From Bacteroidota bacterium (lineage in GTDB: Bacteria; Bacteroidota; Bacteroidia; Flavobacteriales_D; Crocinitomicaceae), in NCBI GenBank assembly GCA_006226425.1, contig SBGX01000018.1, forward strand, positions 1 to 64,000: DNA of 64,000 bases, written 5' to 3'. Below the pieces are notes generated by a model, which was not told the DNA's origin, ran no database searches, and saw nothing but the letters and a program-made list of their open reading frames with translations. Position numbers and translations under genes: made by a program. This document shows, in pieces, positions 53,894 through 62,703 of the stretch (position 1 is its first letter; every line of letters starts with the position of its first letter).

Positions 53894-54558
53894 TCTTCTC
53901 GTTCGTCTAAAAGTACCTGGATATGTTCGATAAGGCGTTTCACCTCTGAGGGAGAAGTCCCGTCATAATAGCCTCGAATGCGCATTTTCCGATCCACTAA
54001 TACAAAATTATTCGTGTGGATAAAGTCGCTATTGGCATCTCCGGCATTGGCTGCTTCTGCGGGCTTCAGCACGAAAAATGATGTTCGGGCCAGTTGATAT
54101 AGTTCCGTTTTATCTCCCGTGAGGAAATGCCAGCGTCCCTTTTGAGCACTATGCGCATTGGCATAACGCAGCATCTGTTCCACGGTATCCACTTCCGGAT
54201 CTACCGTAAAACTCAAAATCTTTACTTCTTCATTCTGCTGATATGCCTCCTGAACACGCTTCATCTGTGCATTCATTTTCGGGCAAATCGTACCACATGT
54301 TGTGAAAAAATACTCTGCTACAAAGACGTCTCCCTGCACATCTTCATCTGTGACCCATTCCACATATTGATTTTGGAAACGAAAAGCACCGATGGTATGC
54401 CCCCGACCTTTATTGTGTAACAAGGAATCAACCATTTCCTGCTCTACATCCACAGGATTAATTACTTTGAGTTTTGGCTTTTCCTGCGTATCCTTGATCA
54501 TGAAATAGCCAACCGTAATGGCTGAAACGGCAATGATGAAAAATGCCAAAAATCTCAT
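53890..54558 (-). CDS. SCO1/SenC family copper chaperone
   Basis: 222 residues. An N-terminal membrane anchor (about 1-20) precedes a thioredoxin-like domain with CxxxC (Cys88, Cys92 in FTTCGTICPKM) and the distal copper ligand His181 (FIHTNNFVLVD). SCO proteins deliver copper to the CuA site of cytochrome c oxidase or act as redox proteins. It lies between a LacI regulator and a sugar transporter, an unusual context, with 11-base and overlapping junctions. Confidence 0.93.
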   Translation of the reverse strand: MRFLAFFIIAVSAITVGYFMIKDTQEKPKLKVINPVDVEQEMVDSLLHNKGRGHTIGAFRFQNQYVEWVTDEDVQGDVFVAEYFFTTCGTICPKMNAQMKRVQEAYQQNEEVKILSFTVDPEVDTVEQMLRYANAHSAQKGRWHFLTGDKTELYQLARTSFFVLKPAEAANAGDANSDFIHTNNFVLVDRKMRIRGYYDGTSPSEVKRLIEHIQVLLDEREE

Positions 54559-54569
54559 TTTACCCTTCC

Positions 54570-55553
54570 TTAATGAGAACCTCGTTCCATAAACTCACAG
54601 GTGAACTCCACCCATTTTCCCGGGATATGTTCTTCGGTCAGACGACGCATCATCTGATTCACTGTTTCCTTCCCGATCTCAAAGATGGGTTGGCGAAGTG
54701 CTGAGATGGGCGGACTGATGTACTGGAATGCCTGCGCATCATCAAAACAAATGAAACGAACGTCCTCCGGAATTGAAAGTCCGATTCCGTTCAATGCCGC
54801 AATCACCGGAAGAGCAGCCCGATTATTCAACGAAATCACCGCATCCATTTTCTTGATTTTCTTAACCCGGGCTTGCAGATCCTTGCAGTCTGAAATGTTA
54901 ACCAGTTCATACTCCACACCACCTTTGTTACAAGCTTCTATAATCCCATCAATTCGGAGACGTACAGTGGAAACTTCGTGAACTTCCTGATAAAAAATAC
55001 CGACTTTCTTCGGCTTTGTTGAAAAATAAGACAACAGTTGTTCCGCCTCTCGCTTATTGTTGATTCCTACGAAATCAGCGAAATTGTCCCCAAAACGATC
55101 CACAAATACTACCGGAATCGGTGTGCTGTCCAAAATCTCTTTCAGGTCATCAATCACATTACACGGCGAAATAATCATGGCATCAATGGAACGCCCTAAT
55201 AAATCTCTGAAAACATGAAGTTCCAAATCCTTGCTGTCGTTCGTGTTAACGATGAACAATTTATAGTCATGCTTATTCAGTTCTTCTTGAATGATTTTGC
55301 TTAACTCCCCGTAAAATGGGTTTGAAATGTCCGAAACGACCAGACCGATTGTTTTTGTTTTCCCCTGTCTGAGGTTCTTTGCAAAGAAATTAGGAACAAA
55401 ATTCAGTTCCTTTGCCTTATCCAGGATCAATTTTTGCGTCTCCTTACTAATATTGTACTTATCCCCCTTGTTGTTCAAAACGAAGGAAACCGTGGACTTG
55501 GAGACTCCAAGTATTTTCGCAATATCAGACAGAGATACTTTTTTCTGTTGCAT
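54570..55553 (-). CDS. LacI-family transcriptional regulator
   Basis: 327 residues. The N-terminal DNA-binding helix-turn-helix (VSLSDIAKILGVSKSTVSFVLN) and hinge lead into a periplasmic-binding-protein-like effector domain (KTIGLVVSDISNPFYGEL, DAMIISPCNV, FVDRFGDNFADFVGINN). It probably controls the downstream sugar transporter in response to its substrate. 11 bases before the SCO gene; the LolE-like permease ends six bases upstream of it. Confidence 0.94.
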   Translation of the reverse strand: MQQKKVSLSDIAKILGVSKSTVSFVLNNKGDKYNISKETQKLILDKAKELNFVPNFFAKNLRQGKTKTIGLVVSDISNPFYGELSKIIQEELNKHDYKLFIVNTNDSKDLELHVFRDLLGRSIDAMIISPCNVIDDLKEILDSTPIPVVFVDRFGDNFADFVGINNKREAEQLLSYFSTKPKKVGIFYQEVHEVSTVRLRIDGIIEACNKGGVEYELVNISDCKDLQARVKKIKKMDAVISLNNRAALPVIAALNGIGLSIPEDVRFICFDDAQAFQYISPPISALRQPIFEIGKETVNQMMRRLTEEHIPGKWVEFTCEFMERGSH

Positions 55554-55559
55554 AGTTCT

Positions 55560-56780
55560 TTACGTATGTTGTTTATTGTTCTTGATTAGGAAAAAAACGG
55601 TTAGATAACTGGCTATGAATGAAATCAGGAGCACAATGCCCAGAATCATACCAACTTGCCAAACATCCAGACTCATTGGGAAAGCCTGTCCACCTGAGTT
55701 CGGTAATTGGAGTAACTCAAAATAATACTGAATGGCTACCACCAATGCACCTGTTAACAAGCCAAACAGGATTCCACGGCCTGAAATCAGCATCCCCTCA
55801 TAGAAGAAAATCCTGAAAATAAATTTCCGATCCGCCCCAATACTTCTCATGGTCATCAGATTGTCCTTTTTCTCTATAAATAGCATGGTCAAAGAAGCGA
55901 CCAGGTTAAAGATAGCAAGTATAAATATAAACACTAAAATGAAAACCACGATCATCTTCTCCGTTTTGCTGGTTTGAAAAATGAGTGCATTCTTTTCATA
56001 TTGGGTTCGAACCAGGTATGATTTTCCCAATTTTTTACTCAATCTCTCCTGCACCGGTTCCAGCGATTTTCGATCCTTTACGTCCACGTACAAGACGCTG
56101 ATATCCTGGTCATAACCCAACCATTCCCGAGCCGTTCCAAGGGGCACCAAAATACTTTGTTCATTGACTTCCTTGTTGTAGTTGATCCTGGCTGAAAGCT
56201 GCAAAACTCCGGATCGAAAGGGGCTTTTGGACAAACTCAAACGGGCATCTCTTTTGGGCAAGTACAATAATACCTGCTCGCGCACGCCATTTCGGGGAAT
56301 ATAACCTTGTAATTTATCCAGCAAACTGGCTCCGATCAACCCTACCGTCTGTTCCCCATCAACTTTCAACTCAGGAACTCCATCTACCAGGTGATGATCC
56401 ACTCCCACCATCTCCAAAAAGCTTTCTTCCACTCCGTAAAGCGTCGCATTCGCCCATTTTTGTTCGTGCTTGACAATTACTATTTCTTCGACCCCCTGAT
56501 TGAGTGAACGAACTCCTTCAACGGCCCTCAATTCCTTTAGATGCTTTTCATCCATCTGAAAGGTCTTTCCCTTCGCCGGACGTATGGTTATAGGTGCATC
56601 AAAATCGCTGTAAAGCCGTTCGACCATCGTTTCGATCCCATTGAAGGCTGCCAGTAAAATGATTAGCGCCGCTGTCGTTACCGAAATCCCAATCACGGAA
56701 ATTCGGGTGATCAGGTGAATCACATTTTTCTTCCGTTTGGACTTCAGATAACGTTTTGCTATGTATAAAGAAACGTTTAT
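55560..56780 (-). CDS. LolC/LolE-like FtsX-family ABC permease with apparent AUA start
   Basis: About 406 residues if translation starts at ATA (56780), or 387 from a GTG at 56723. The codons after ATA read NVSLYIAKRYLKSKRKKNVIHLITRISVIGISVTTAAL, matching the conserved start of LolC/LolE permeases (M-x-F-x-x-IAKRYL). An in-frame stop lies at 56810-56808, and no ATG, GTG or TTG occurs between it and 56723. A periplasmic domain follows to about 260, then three membrane segments. It would move lipoproteins or a similar substrate with a separate ATPase. It starts five bases after the rbfA stop. Confidence 0.85.
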   Translation of the reverse strand: MNVSLYIAKRYLKSKRKKNVIHLITRISVIGISVTTAALIILLAAFNGIETMVERLYSDFDAPITIRPAKGKTFQMDEKHLKELRAVEGVRSLNQGVEEIVIVKHEQKWANATLYGVEESFLEMVGVDHHLVDGVPELKVDGEQTVGLIGASLLDKLQGYIPRNGVREQVLLYLPKRDARLSLSKSPFRSGVLQLSARINYNKEVNEQSILVPLGTAREWLGYDQDISVLYVDVKDRKSLEPVQERLSKKLGKSYLVRTQYEKNALIFQTSKTEKMIVVFILVFIFILAIFNLVASLTMLFIEKKDNLMTMRSIGADRKFIFRIFFYEGMLISGRGILFGLLTGALVVAIQYYFELLQLPNSGGQAFPMSLDVWQVGMILGIVLLISFIASYLTVFFLIKNNKQHT

Positions 56781-56785
56781 CGCAA

Positions 56786-57124
56786 CTACTTTTTGGACAA
56801 CAAATCGTCAATCTCCTGCGCGTAATCAAGTGAATCGTCAATTTTAAACTGCAGGTCCGGGATTTTACGCATGTTACGTAGACGTTTTCCTACATCTCGT
56901 TTGATTCGTCCGGTATGGTCCTGAATAGATTGCAGCACCTCTTCTTTGTCGGGCCCTCCGAAAATACTGACATAAATCCGGGCCAGGGACAAATCTGCCG
57001 TCACCCGAACCACTGTTACACTCACCATTGCCCCCAGGCAAATCTCTCTTGCATGACGCTGAAATATCGATGCCAATTCTTCCTGAATGACGGCTTCTAT
57101 TTTATTTTGTCTGATCGATCCCAT
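56786..57124 (-). CDS. rbfA: Ribosome-binding factor A
   Basis: 112 residues, the usual size. It shows SIRQNKIEAVIQEELASIFQRHAREICLGAMVSVTVVRVTADLSLARIYVSIFGG and IKRDVGKRLRNMRKIPDLQFKIDDSLDYAQEIDDLL of the RbfA KH-type fold. It helps mature the 3' domain of 16S rRNA at low temperature. A -7 box lies only four bases before the ATG, so the message is probably leaderless. Confidence 0.95.
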   Translation of the reverse strand: MGSIRQNKIEAVIQEELASIFQRHAREICLGAMVSVTVVRVTADLSLARIYVSIFGGPDKEEVLQSIQDHTGRIKRDVGKRLRNMRKIPDLQFKIDDSLDYAQEIDDLLSKK

Positions 57125-57128
57125 GCAA

Positions 57129-57136
57129 CAAAGTTA
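57129..57136 (-). promoter_or_regulatory. rbfA promoter -7 box, leaderless arrangement
   Basis: TAACTTTG on the minus strand, ending four bases before the ATG at 57124. Confidence 0.5.
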
Positions 57137-57210
57137 ACAAGTTTCGCGTTGACCTACTCAAAAACAAGGGACAAGCATCGCGGTAAGAAATTTATTCCTT
57201 GGAAATCGAC

Positions 57211-57218
57211 TATCTTTG
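57211..57218 (+). promoter_or_regulatory. Promoter -7 box for the MsbA-like exporter
   Basis: TATCTTTG, eight bases before the ATG at 57227. It marks 57227 as the start rather than a reading 312 bases longer. Confidence 0.5.
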
Positions 57219-57226
57219 TCCTCAGA

Positions 57227-59065
57227 ATGAAAGAATTCCTCAAGATTTATCATCTGGCTGTTTCCTACAAATGGAAAGCCTTTCTGGTTGTTTTTTACAA
57301 CCTGCTCTTTGTCATCTTTAATCTGGTTTCTCTCGTTCTGTTCATTCCCTTCCTCCAATTGATTTTCCCGGATGACGAAAAGTCTCGGATCATCTACGAA
57401 AAGCCTGTTTGGGAGAAGCAGACTGATTTCATGGATTATTGTTCCGACTTCTACAATTATGAAATGCAGCAGCTTGTGCTGGACGATCCAAAAAAAGCCC
57501 TGCTGCTCGTATGCCTGGTTGTATTGGTTGCTTTTTTCCTGAAAAGTCTGTTTCGCTACCTCGCCATTTATCATAATTCGTACCTAAAAATGGCCGTGGT
57601 CAGGGACCTCCGGGAAAAACTTTTCAAAAAGTCCTTGCGCCTCCCCATGTCCTTTTTCACCGAAGAACGAAAAGGAGACCTCATTGCACGAATCAACAAC
57701 GACATCGGAGAAATTGAATTTGCAGTGACTTCCATGATCGAGCTGGTATTCCGGGAACCAATCGCCATTGCACTTAGTTTGGCAACCTTGATTTACTGGA
57801 GTCCTTCACTCACCCTGATTTCTTTAATCCTCTTGCCTATTTCTGCATTTGTCATTTCGCGGATTGGAAAAAGCCTTAAAAGAACAGCCACTCTGGGACA
57901 ACAGCAGCTCGGGGTCCTGATTTCTTCTCTGGAGGAAAATTTTGGAGGGATTCGAATCATTAAGGCCTTTGATGCAAGCAACTATATTTCACGGTCTTTT
58001 AAAAAAATCAATGACCGCCATCAGCAACTGGTAACCAAAACCTATCGTAAAAAAGATCTTTCTTCCCCGTTAAACGAATTTCTTGGTGCAGCTGTCATGA
58101 TTGGAATCGTTTGGTTTGGAGGAATCATGATCCTGGAAGCAAAAGACGGTTCGGACCTTTCCGGGAAAGAATTTGTCACCTTCATTATTGTCTTTTCACA
58201 ATTACTCCGACCTATCCAGGGAATTGCCACTGGAATTGCCAACATCAACAAAGCCCAGGCTTCATATACGCGCTACGAGGAAATCATGAACATGGAAGAA
58301 AGCATTCCTGAATCAGATGACCTCCAGTCCTTCCATGGAATTCAGAAACAAATTTCTTTTGAGCAGGTTTCCTTCAAATACGGTGATCACTGGGTCCTGG
58401 ACAAATTGAGTTTTCAAATTCCCAAAGGGCAAATGATTGCTTTGGTTGGAGAATCCGGAAGTGGTAAATCCACCATTGCAGACCTCATTCTGAATCTGTA
58501 TCAAACCAACGAAGGATCCATTCTTTTTGACGACCTGGCCATCGAAAAGTTGGATCGCAATGATCTCCATCGGGAAATCGGAGTGGTGAATCAGGAATCC
58601 ATCTTGTTCAATGATACGGTCCGAAACAACATTGCATTCGGATTGGATGATTGTTCCGAAGAACGCATCATTGAAGCTGCCAAAATCGCACACGCACACG
58701 ACTTTATTAGCAAACTACCGGAAGGGTATGACACAAATATCGGAGAACGCGGAAATAAATTATCTGGTGGACAAAAACAACGCATTAGCATTGCCCGCGC
58801 TATTCTGAGAAATCCTTCCATCCTGATTTTAGACGAAGCCACTTCAGCGCTTGATTCCGAAAGCGAGAAACTAGTTCACCAGGCCCTTGAAAACCTGATG
58901 AAAAACAGAACCTCATTAGTCATTGCACACCGTCTCTCCACCGTCAAAAATGCCGATCGAATCATCGTTTTACAACAAGGCAAAATTGTGGAGACCGGCA
59001 AACATGAACAACTCATGGAGCAACGAGGAATTTATTTTGGTATGCATCATGAAATGCAAGCGTGA
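57227..59065 (+). CDS. MsbA-like ABC exporter (permease-ATPase fusion)
   Basis: 612 residues from the ATG at 57227. The transmembrane domain with six segments occupies about 1-330. The ATPase has Walker A GESGSGKST (about 408-416), signature LSGGQKQR (about 512) and Walker B ILILDEATSALD (Asp near 536). Homodimers flip lipid A, lipids or drugs across the inner membrane. The longer upstream reading overlaps the promoter and rbfA start. No operon partner; the next gene begins 112 bases later. Confidence 0.93.
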   Translation: MKEFLKIYHLAVSYKWKAFLVVFYNLLFVIFNLVSLVLFIPFLQLIFPDDEKSRIIYEKPVWEKQTDFMDYCSDFYNYEMQQLVLDDPKKALLLVCLVVLVAFFLKSLFRYLAIYHNSYLKMAVVRDLREKLFKKSLRLPMSFFTEERKGDLIARINNDIGEIEFAVTSMIELVFREPIAIALSLATLIYWSPSLTLISLILLPISAFVISRIGKSLKRTATLGQQQLGVLISSLEENFGGIRIIKAFDASNYISRSFKKINDRHQQLVTKTYRKKDLSSPLNEFLGAAVMIGIVWFGGIMILEAKDGSDLSGKEFVTFIIVFSQLLRPIQGIATGIANINKAQASYTRYEEIMNMEESIPESDDLQSFHGIQKQISFEQVSFKYGDHWVLDKLSFQIPKGQMIALVGESGSGKSTIADLILNLYQTNEGSILFDDLAIEKLDRNDLHREIGVVNQESILFNDTVRNNIAFGLDDCSEERIIEAAKIAHAHDFISKLPEGYDTNIGERGNKLSGGQKQRISIARAILRNPSILILDEATSALDSESEKLVHQALENLMKNRTSLVIAHRLSTVKNADRIIVLQQGKIVETGKHEQLMEQRGIYFGMHHEMQA

Positions 59066-59164
59066 CATCAGAACTCAAAGCACTCAGGCTCAACGGTTGA
59101 CCCATTTTGAAAAAAACCTAGGCATTTGTACTCATTTGGGGCAACTTTATTCCTTTTTCTTCGT

Positions 59165-59172
59165 TATATTTA
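59165..59172 (+). promoter_or_regulatory. Promoter -7-like box for the choice-of-anchor L protein
   Basis: TATATTTA, one base off TAnnTTTG, five bases before the ATG at 59178. It implies a near-leaderless message. Confidence 0.3.
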
Positions 59173-59177
59173 TGTAA

Positions 59178-61553
59178 ATGAAGGGCCTGCTCTATATCGT
59201 TGCACTAAGTCTGATTCCTTTTTGGGGGATCGGGCAGCTTATTACCAGTACCGCATTGTCACCTGCCGGATTGGTTCAAGACGTACTTTTGGGGCCTGGG
59301 GTGCAAGTCAGTAATATCACTTTTACAGGTTCCCCGCAGGCCATTGGTTCATTTACTGCGGCAGGCACTAATTTAGGAATCACCGAGGGAATTGTCATCA
59401 CGACTGGAACTGTGCTAAACAATCCAAATGGCCCGCAGGGACCAAACAACAATGGTTCTTCCGGTGTAGACAACAATTTTCCGGGAGCTGCGATTCTAAA
59501 TGCCATTTCAAGCTCTTCTACCTTCAATGCCGCTCTGTTGGAATTTGACTTTACAGCAGTGGGAGACTCCGTTTCCTTCAATTACGTTTTTGGCTCAGAA
59601 GAATACATTGAGTATGTTGATATTGGTAATCCACAAGCTTTTAATGATGTTTTCGGACTCTTCATCACAGGCCCTGGAATTCTTCCAGGAGACGAAAATA
59701 TAGCACTCCTTCCCAATGGAGAAGTTGTAAGTATCAATAATGTGAACCACATTGCAAACACCCAATACTATGTCAATAATGGTGACGGTGACAGCCCCCC
59801 TTTCAATGCCAGTCCGACATTCATTCAATACGATGGGTTTACGACCGTTCTGACAGCCCGGGCAGCCGTTCAATGTGGTGAGACCTACCACCTAACGATC
59901 GCTATTGGTGACGTGGGTGACGGAATTTTGGATTCGGGAATTTTTCTGGAAGCACAGAGTTTGAAATCAGAACCCCTTTACGAAGCCAGTCACACAATCA
60001 GCCAGGAGCATTTCGGAAATGACACGGATGTTGCTGAAGGCTGTACTTCAGCTACGGTAACGATCAATCGAACCAAAACGGATGCGGCTGCAGACATCCC
60101 AATCATTGTTGAGGGAACAGCTACCGAATCGGTTGATTATGGAGATATTCCTGCTGTCATTACTATTCCGGCCGGACAAAGTACTTTTCAATTTGACTTC
60201 GATATTTTAAGCGATAACAGCACGAATGAGCCCGATGAAAACATCCGGCTGATCCTCATGTTACTTAACGAGTGTGGAGAACGAATTCCGGACACCATAG
60301 AGCTTGTCATCAAGGAAGTCGATCCCATTTCGGTAACGCTTGAAAACGACACATTATTTTGTGGCCCCGGACAAGAGAGCGTACTCAAGCCGGTAGTCAC
60401 TGGTGGACTGGCACCGTTCACTTATTCGTGGAGCACTGGTTCAACAGCTGATTCCATTGTTGTAAACCCCATTGATACAGAAACTTATAGCGTCTCTGTC
60501 ACGGATTTCTGTTTAAAATCTACCGATAGTGATGAAGCCGAAGTTTACATCTATCCGACGCCCGAACTGGTCGTCCAACCCATTGATGACCTCATAAGTG
60601 ATTGTCCCAATACGCCTGTCCAGGTTCAACCCACAGTCAGCGGTGGCGGTGGAACTTATAACTACATCTGGAAGCACATGGGCCAGATTATCAGTACCCA
60701 GGCGGTTGTCGAATTGTCTCCGTTAACGACCAGTACCTATGACCTGATCGTTCAGGACAACTGTGGGCAATTGGATACCATTTCTGTCAACTATATTGTC
60801 AATACGCCTGTGTTGATTCCTGAAATCAATGCTCCGGAAAGTGTTTGTCCGGGTGAGTCCGCACAACTGGTTGCCAGTGCCACTCAGGGAAGGCCCCCAT
60901 ACACGTATTTCTGGCCGCATTCTGAGGAAGTAACTCCAAGCGTCACGGTGAATCCTACGGAAATGACCACCTATACCGTAGAAATCTCCGACGCATGCGC
61001 CACGTACAGCATTCCTATTTCAACGGCGGTTAATGTCTACGAGCCCTTTGCCAACTTTGAATATATTGCCGAGAGCTACAATATTGGGGCACAAGTCCAG
61101 TTCAACAACACAAGTAACAACGCAGTCAGTTTCCAATGGGACTTTGACAATGGGGTAACATCTGACGAACAAAACCCGCTGGTTTCATTCAATCAAATTG
61201 ACAGCTACGATGTCACTCTAATTATCATAGATGAAAATGGTTGTTCGGACACAGTTTCAAAAACCATTCACATCGGACATGTCCTCTACATTCCTAACTC
61301 ATTTACCCCGGATGGAAATAAGTTCAATAATGAGTTTTTGGTTGTCAAGCAGAATATTCAAGTACTCAATTTTGAGATTTTCAACCGATGGGGAGAATTA
61401 ATCTTTTCGGAAACGGATGACACCCGTTTAAGCTGGGACGGAACTTATCAGGGGAAACCCTGTCCGGATGGGACATATACCTACCACATTCGTTATCGGG
61501 ACCCCCAGCAAAACGAATTTAATTTTATTGGGCACGTCAATCTTATACGCTAA
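59178..61553 (+). CDS. Choice-of-anchor L secreted protein with type IX (type B) sorting domain
   Basis: 791 residues. Signal peptide (about 1-19), then the choice-of-anchor L domain (about 20-265; LVQDVLLGPGVQVSNITFTG, EGIVITTGTV, FNYVFGSEEYIEYV). A Calx-beta-like region follows at about 275-385 (INRTKTDAAADIPIIVEGTA). Three or so Ig-like beta-sandwich repeats follow (YSWSTGSTADSIVVNPIDTETYSVSV and variants), then one PKD repeat (FQWDFDNGVTS). The gliding-motility-associated sorting domain closes it (IPNSFTPDGNKFNNEF, IFNRWGELIFSETDD). Probably surface-anchored adhesin. Stops converge with the dehydrogenase gene. Confidence 0.92.
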   Translation: MKGLLYIVALSLIPFWGIGQLITSTALSPAGLVQDVLLGPGVQVSNITFTGSPQAIGSFTAAGTNLGITEGIVITTGTVLNNPNGPQGPNNNGSSGVDNNFPGAAILNAISSSSTFNAALLEFDFTAVGDSVSFNYVFGSEEYIEYVDIGNPQAFNDVFGLFITGPGILPGDENIALLPNGEVVSINNVNHIANTQYYVNNGDGDSPPFNASPTFIQYDGFTTVLTARAAVQCGETYHLTIAIGDVGDGILDSGIFLEAQSLKSEPLYEASHTISQEHFGNDTDVAEGCTSATVTINRTKTDAAADIPIIVEGTATESVDYGDIPAVITIPAGQSTFQFDFDILSDNSTNEPDENIRLILMLLNECGERIPDTIELVIKEVDPISVTLENDTLFCGPGQESVLKPVVTGGLAPFTYSWSTGSTADSIVVNPIDTETYSVSVTDFCLKSTDSDEAEVYIYPTPELVVQPIDDLISDCPNTPVQVQPTVSGGGGTYNYIWKHMGQIISTQAVVELSPLTTSTYDLIVQDNCGQLDTISVNYIVNTPVLIPEINAPESVCPGESAQLVASATQGRPPYTYFWPHSEEVTPSVTVNPTEMTTYTVEISDACATYSIPISTAVNVYEPFANFEYIAESYNIGAQVQFNNTSNNAVSFQWDFDNGVTSDEQNPLVSFNQIDSYDVTLIIIDENGCSDTVSKTIHIGHVLYIPNSFTPDGNKFNNEFLVVKQNIQVLNFEIFNRWGELIFSETDDTRLSWDGTYQGKPCPDGTYTYHIRYRDPQQNEFNFIGHVNLIR

Positions 61554-62703
61554 GCTGACGATCTCTCAATACTCGTTTCATTAATGGATTAGGGCGATAG
61601 CGATCTTCTCCGTATTCTTCAAATAGATCTTTAAGCTGCTGGTATACATTTTCCAGGCCGATTTCCTCGGACCAGGCAAACAAACCTTTTGGGTAGTTTA
61701 CACCTTTGGTCATGGCCTTTTCAATATCTTCTTTGGAAGCTATATTCAAAAACAGCGCATCAAAAGCTTCGTTGATCAACATCGCAACAATCCGCTTGAC
61801 GATCATTTGCCCAATAAGCTCATCTCTCTTTGGTTCCGACTGAATCGCTCCCTCGGCGTAATTATAGTATCCGCGACCACTCTTTCTTCCATAAAATCCG
61901 GCTTCTTTGTGCCGTTTTTGAGTAAATGACGGTTTGAACCTTGGGTCATAGTAGAAAGCCTCGAAAACCGTTTCCGTTACGGTATAGTTGACATCGTTCC
62001 CGATGTAATCCATCAATGTAAATGGACCCATTCGGAAACCTCCCAATTCTGTCATGGCCCAATCAATCGTCGCAAAATCAGCCACTCCTTCTTCATAGAT
62101 ACGCAGCGCCTCTCCATAAAACGGACGAGCTACCCGATTGACAATGAATCCTGGCGTATCCTTACAAACAACAGTAGTTTTTCCCCAGGAATCAATTAAA
62201 TTTTTAGCGGTATACAAAACGTCCGGGGAAGTTTGCACCGCCGGAATAATCTCCACCAGTGGCATTAATGGTGCCGGATTAAAAAAGTGGATTCCAATCA
62301 CCCGTTCTGGTTTTGAGAGCACAGAACCAATGGATGCAATCGACAGTGAAGAAGTATTCGATGCCAAAATGCAATCTTCATCTACCAATGCCTCAATTTG
62401 CTTAAACACACTATGCTTCGCATCCAGGTTTTCGATGATTGCTTCAATGACCATACCTGAACCAGACAAACTTTCCAAACTATTTCCGTAGCTAATTCTA
62501 TTTTGAATATCGACCGCTTCCTGCTCTGTCAGTTTCCCTTTCTCAACCAGCCGGCTCATTATTTTTTGAAGGTTCTTCTGTGCCTTTTCCAGCGCCGCCT
62601 CATTCATATCCACCAAAGCCACCGCATGGCCAGCCTGTGCCGCTACCTGCGCGATTCCCGCTCCCATGGTACCAGCGCCAAGCACTCCAATTTGTTTTTT
62701 CAT
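61543..62703 (-). CDS. 3-hydroxyacyl-CoA dehydrogenase
   Basis: 386 residues. The N-terminal NAD-binding [18 protein letters not shown], then [39 protein letters not shown] with the catalytic His and Asn, and the C-terminal dimer domain repeated ([34 protein letters not shown], then [13 protein letters not shown]) give the short-chain HbdA/PaaH type. It oxidises L-3-hydroxyacyl-CoA in fatty-acid or phenylacetate breakdown. Overlaps the kinase gene by four bases, an odd pairing. Confidence 0.95.
   Translation of the reverse strand: MKKQIGVLGAGTMGAGIAQVAAQAGHAVALVDMNEAALEKAQKNLQKIMSRLVEKGKLTEQEAVDIQNRISYGNSLESLSGSGMVIEAIIENLDAKHSVFKQIEALVDEDCILASNTSSLSIASIGSVLSKPERVIGIHFFNPAPLMPLVEIIPAVQTSPDVLYTAKNLIDSWGKTTVVCKDTPGFIVNRVARPFYGEALRIYEEGVADFATIDWAMTELGGFRMGPFTLMDYIGNDVNYTVTETVFEAFYYDPRFKPSFTQKRHKEAGFYGRKSGRGYYNYAEGAIQSEPKRDELIGQMIVKRIVAMLINEAFDALFLNIASKEDIEKAMTKGVNYPKGLFAWSEEIGLENVYQQLKDLFEEYGEDRYRPNPLMKRVLRDRQLSV

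Noticed and set aside
56721-56723. GTG 56723 as the start of the LolE-like permease
   Set aside because: It would remove the conserved IAKRYL leader that is plainly encoded upstream; ATA at 56780 fits better.
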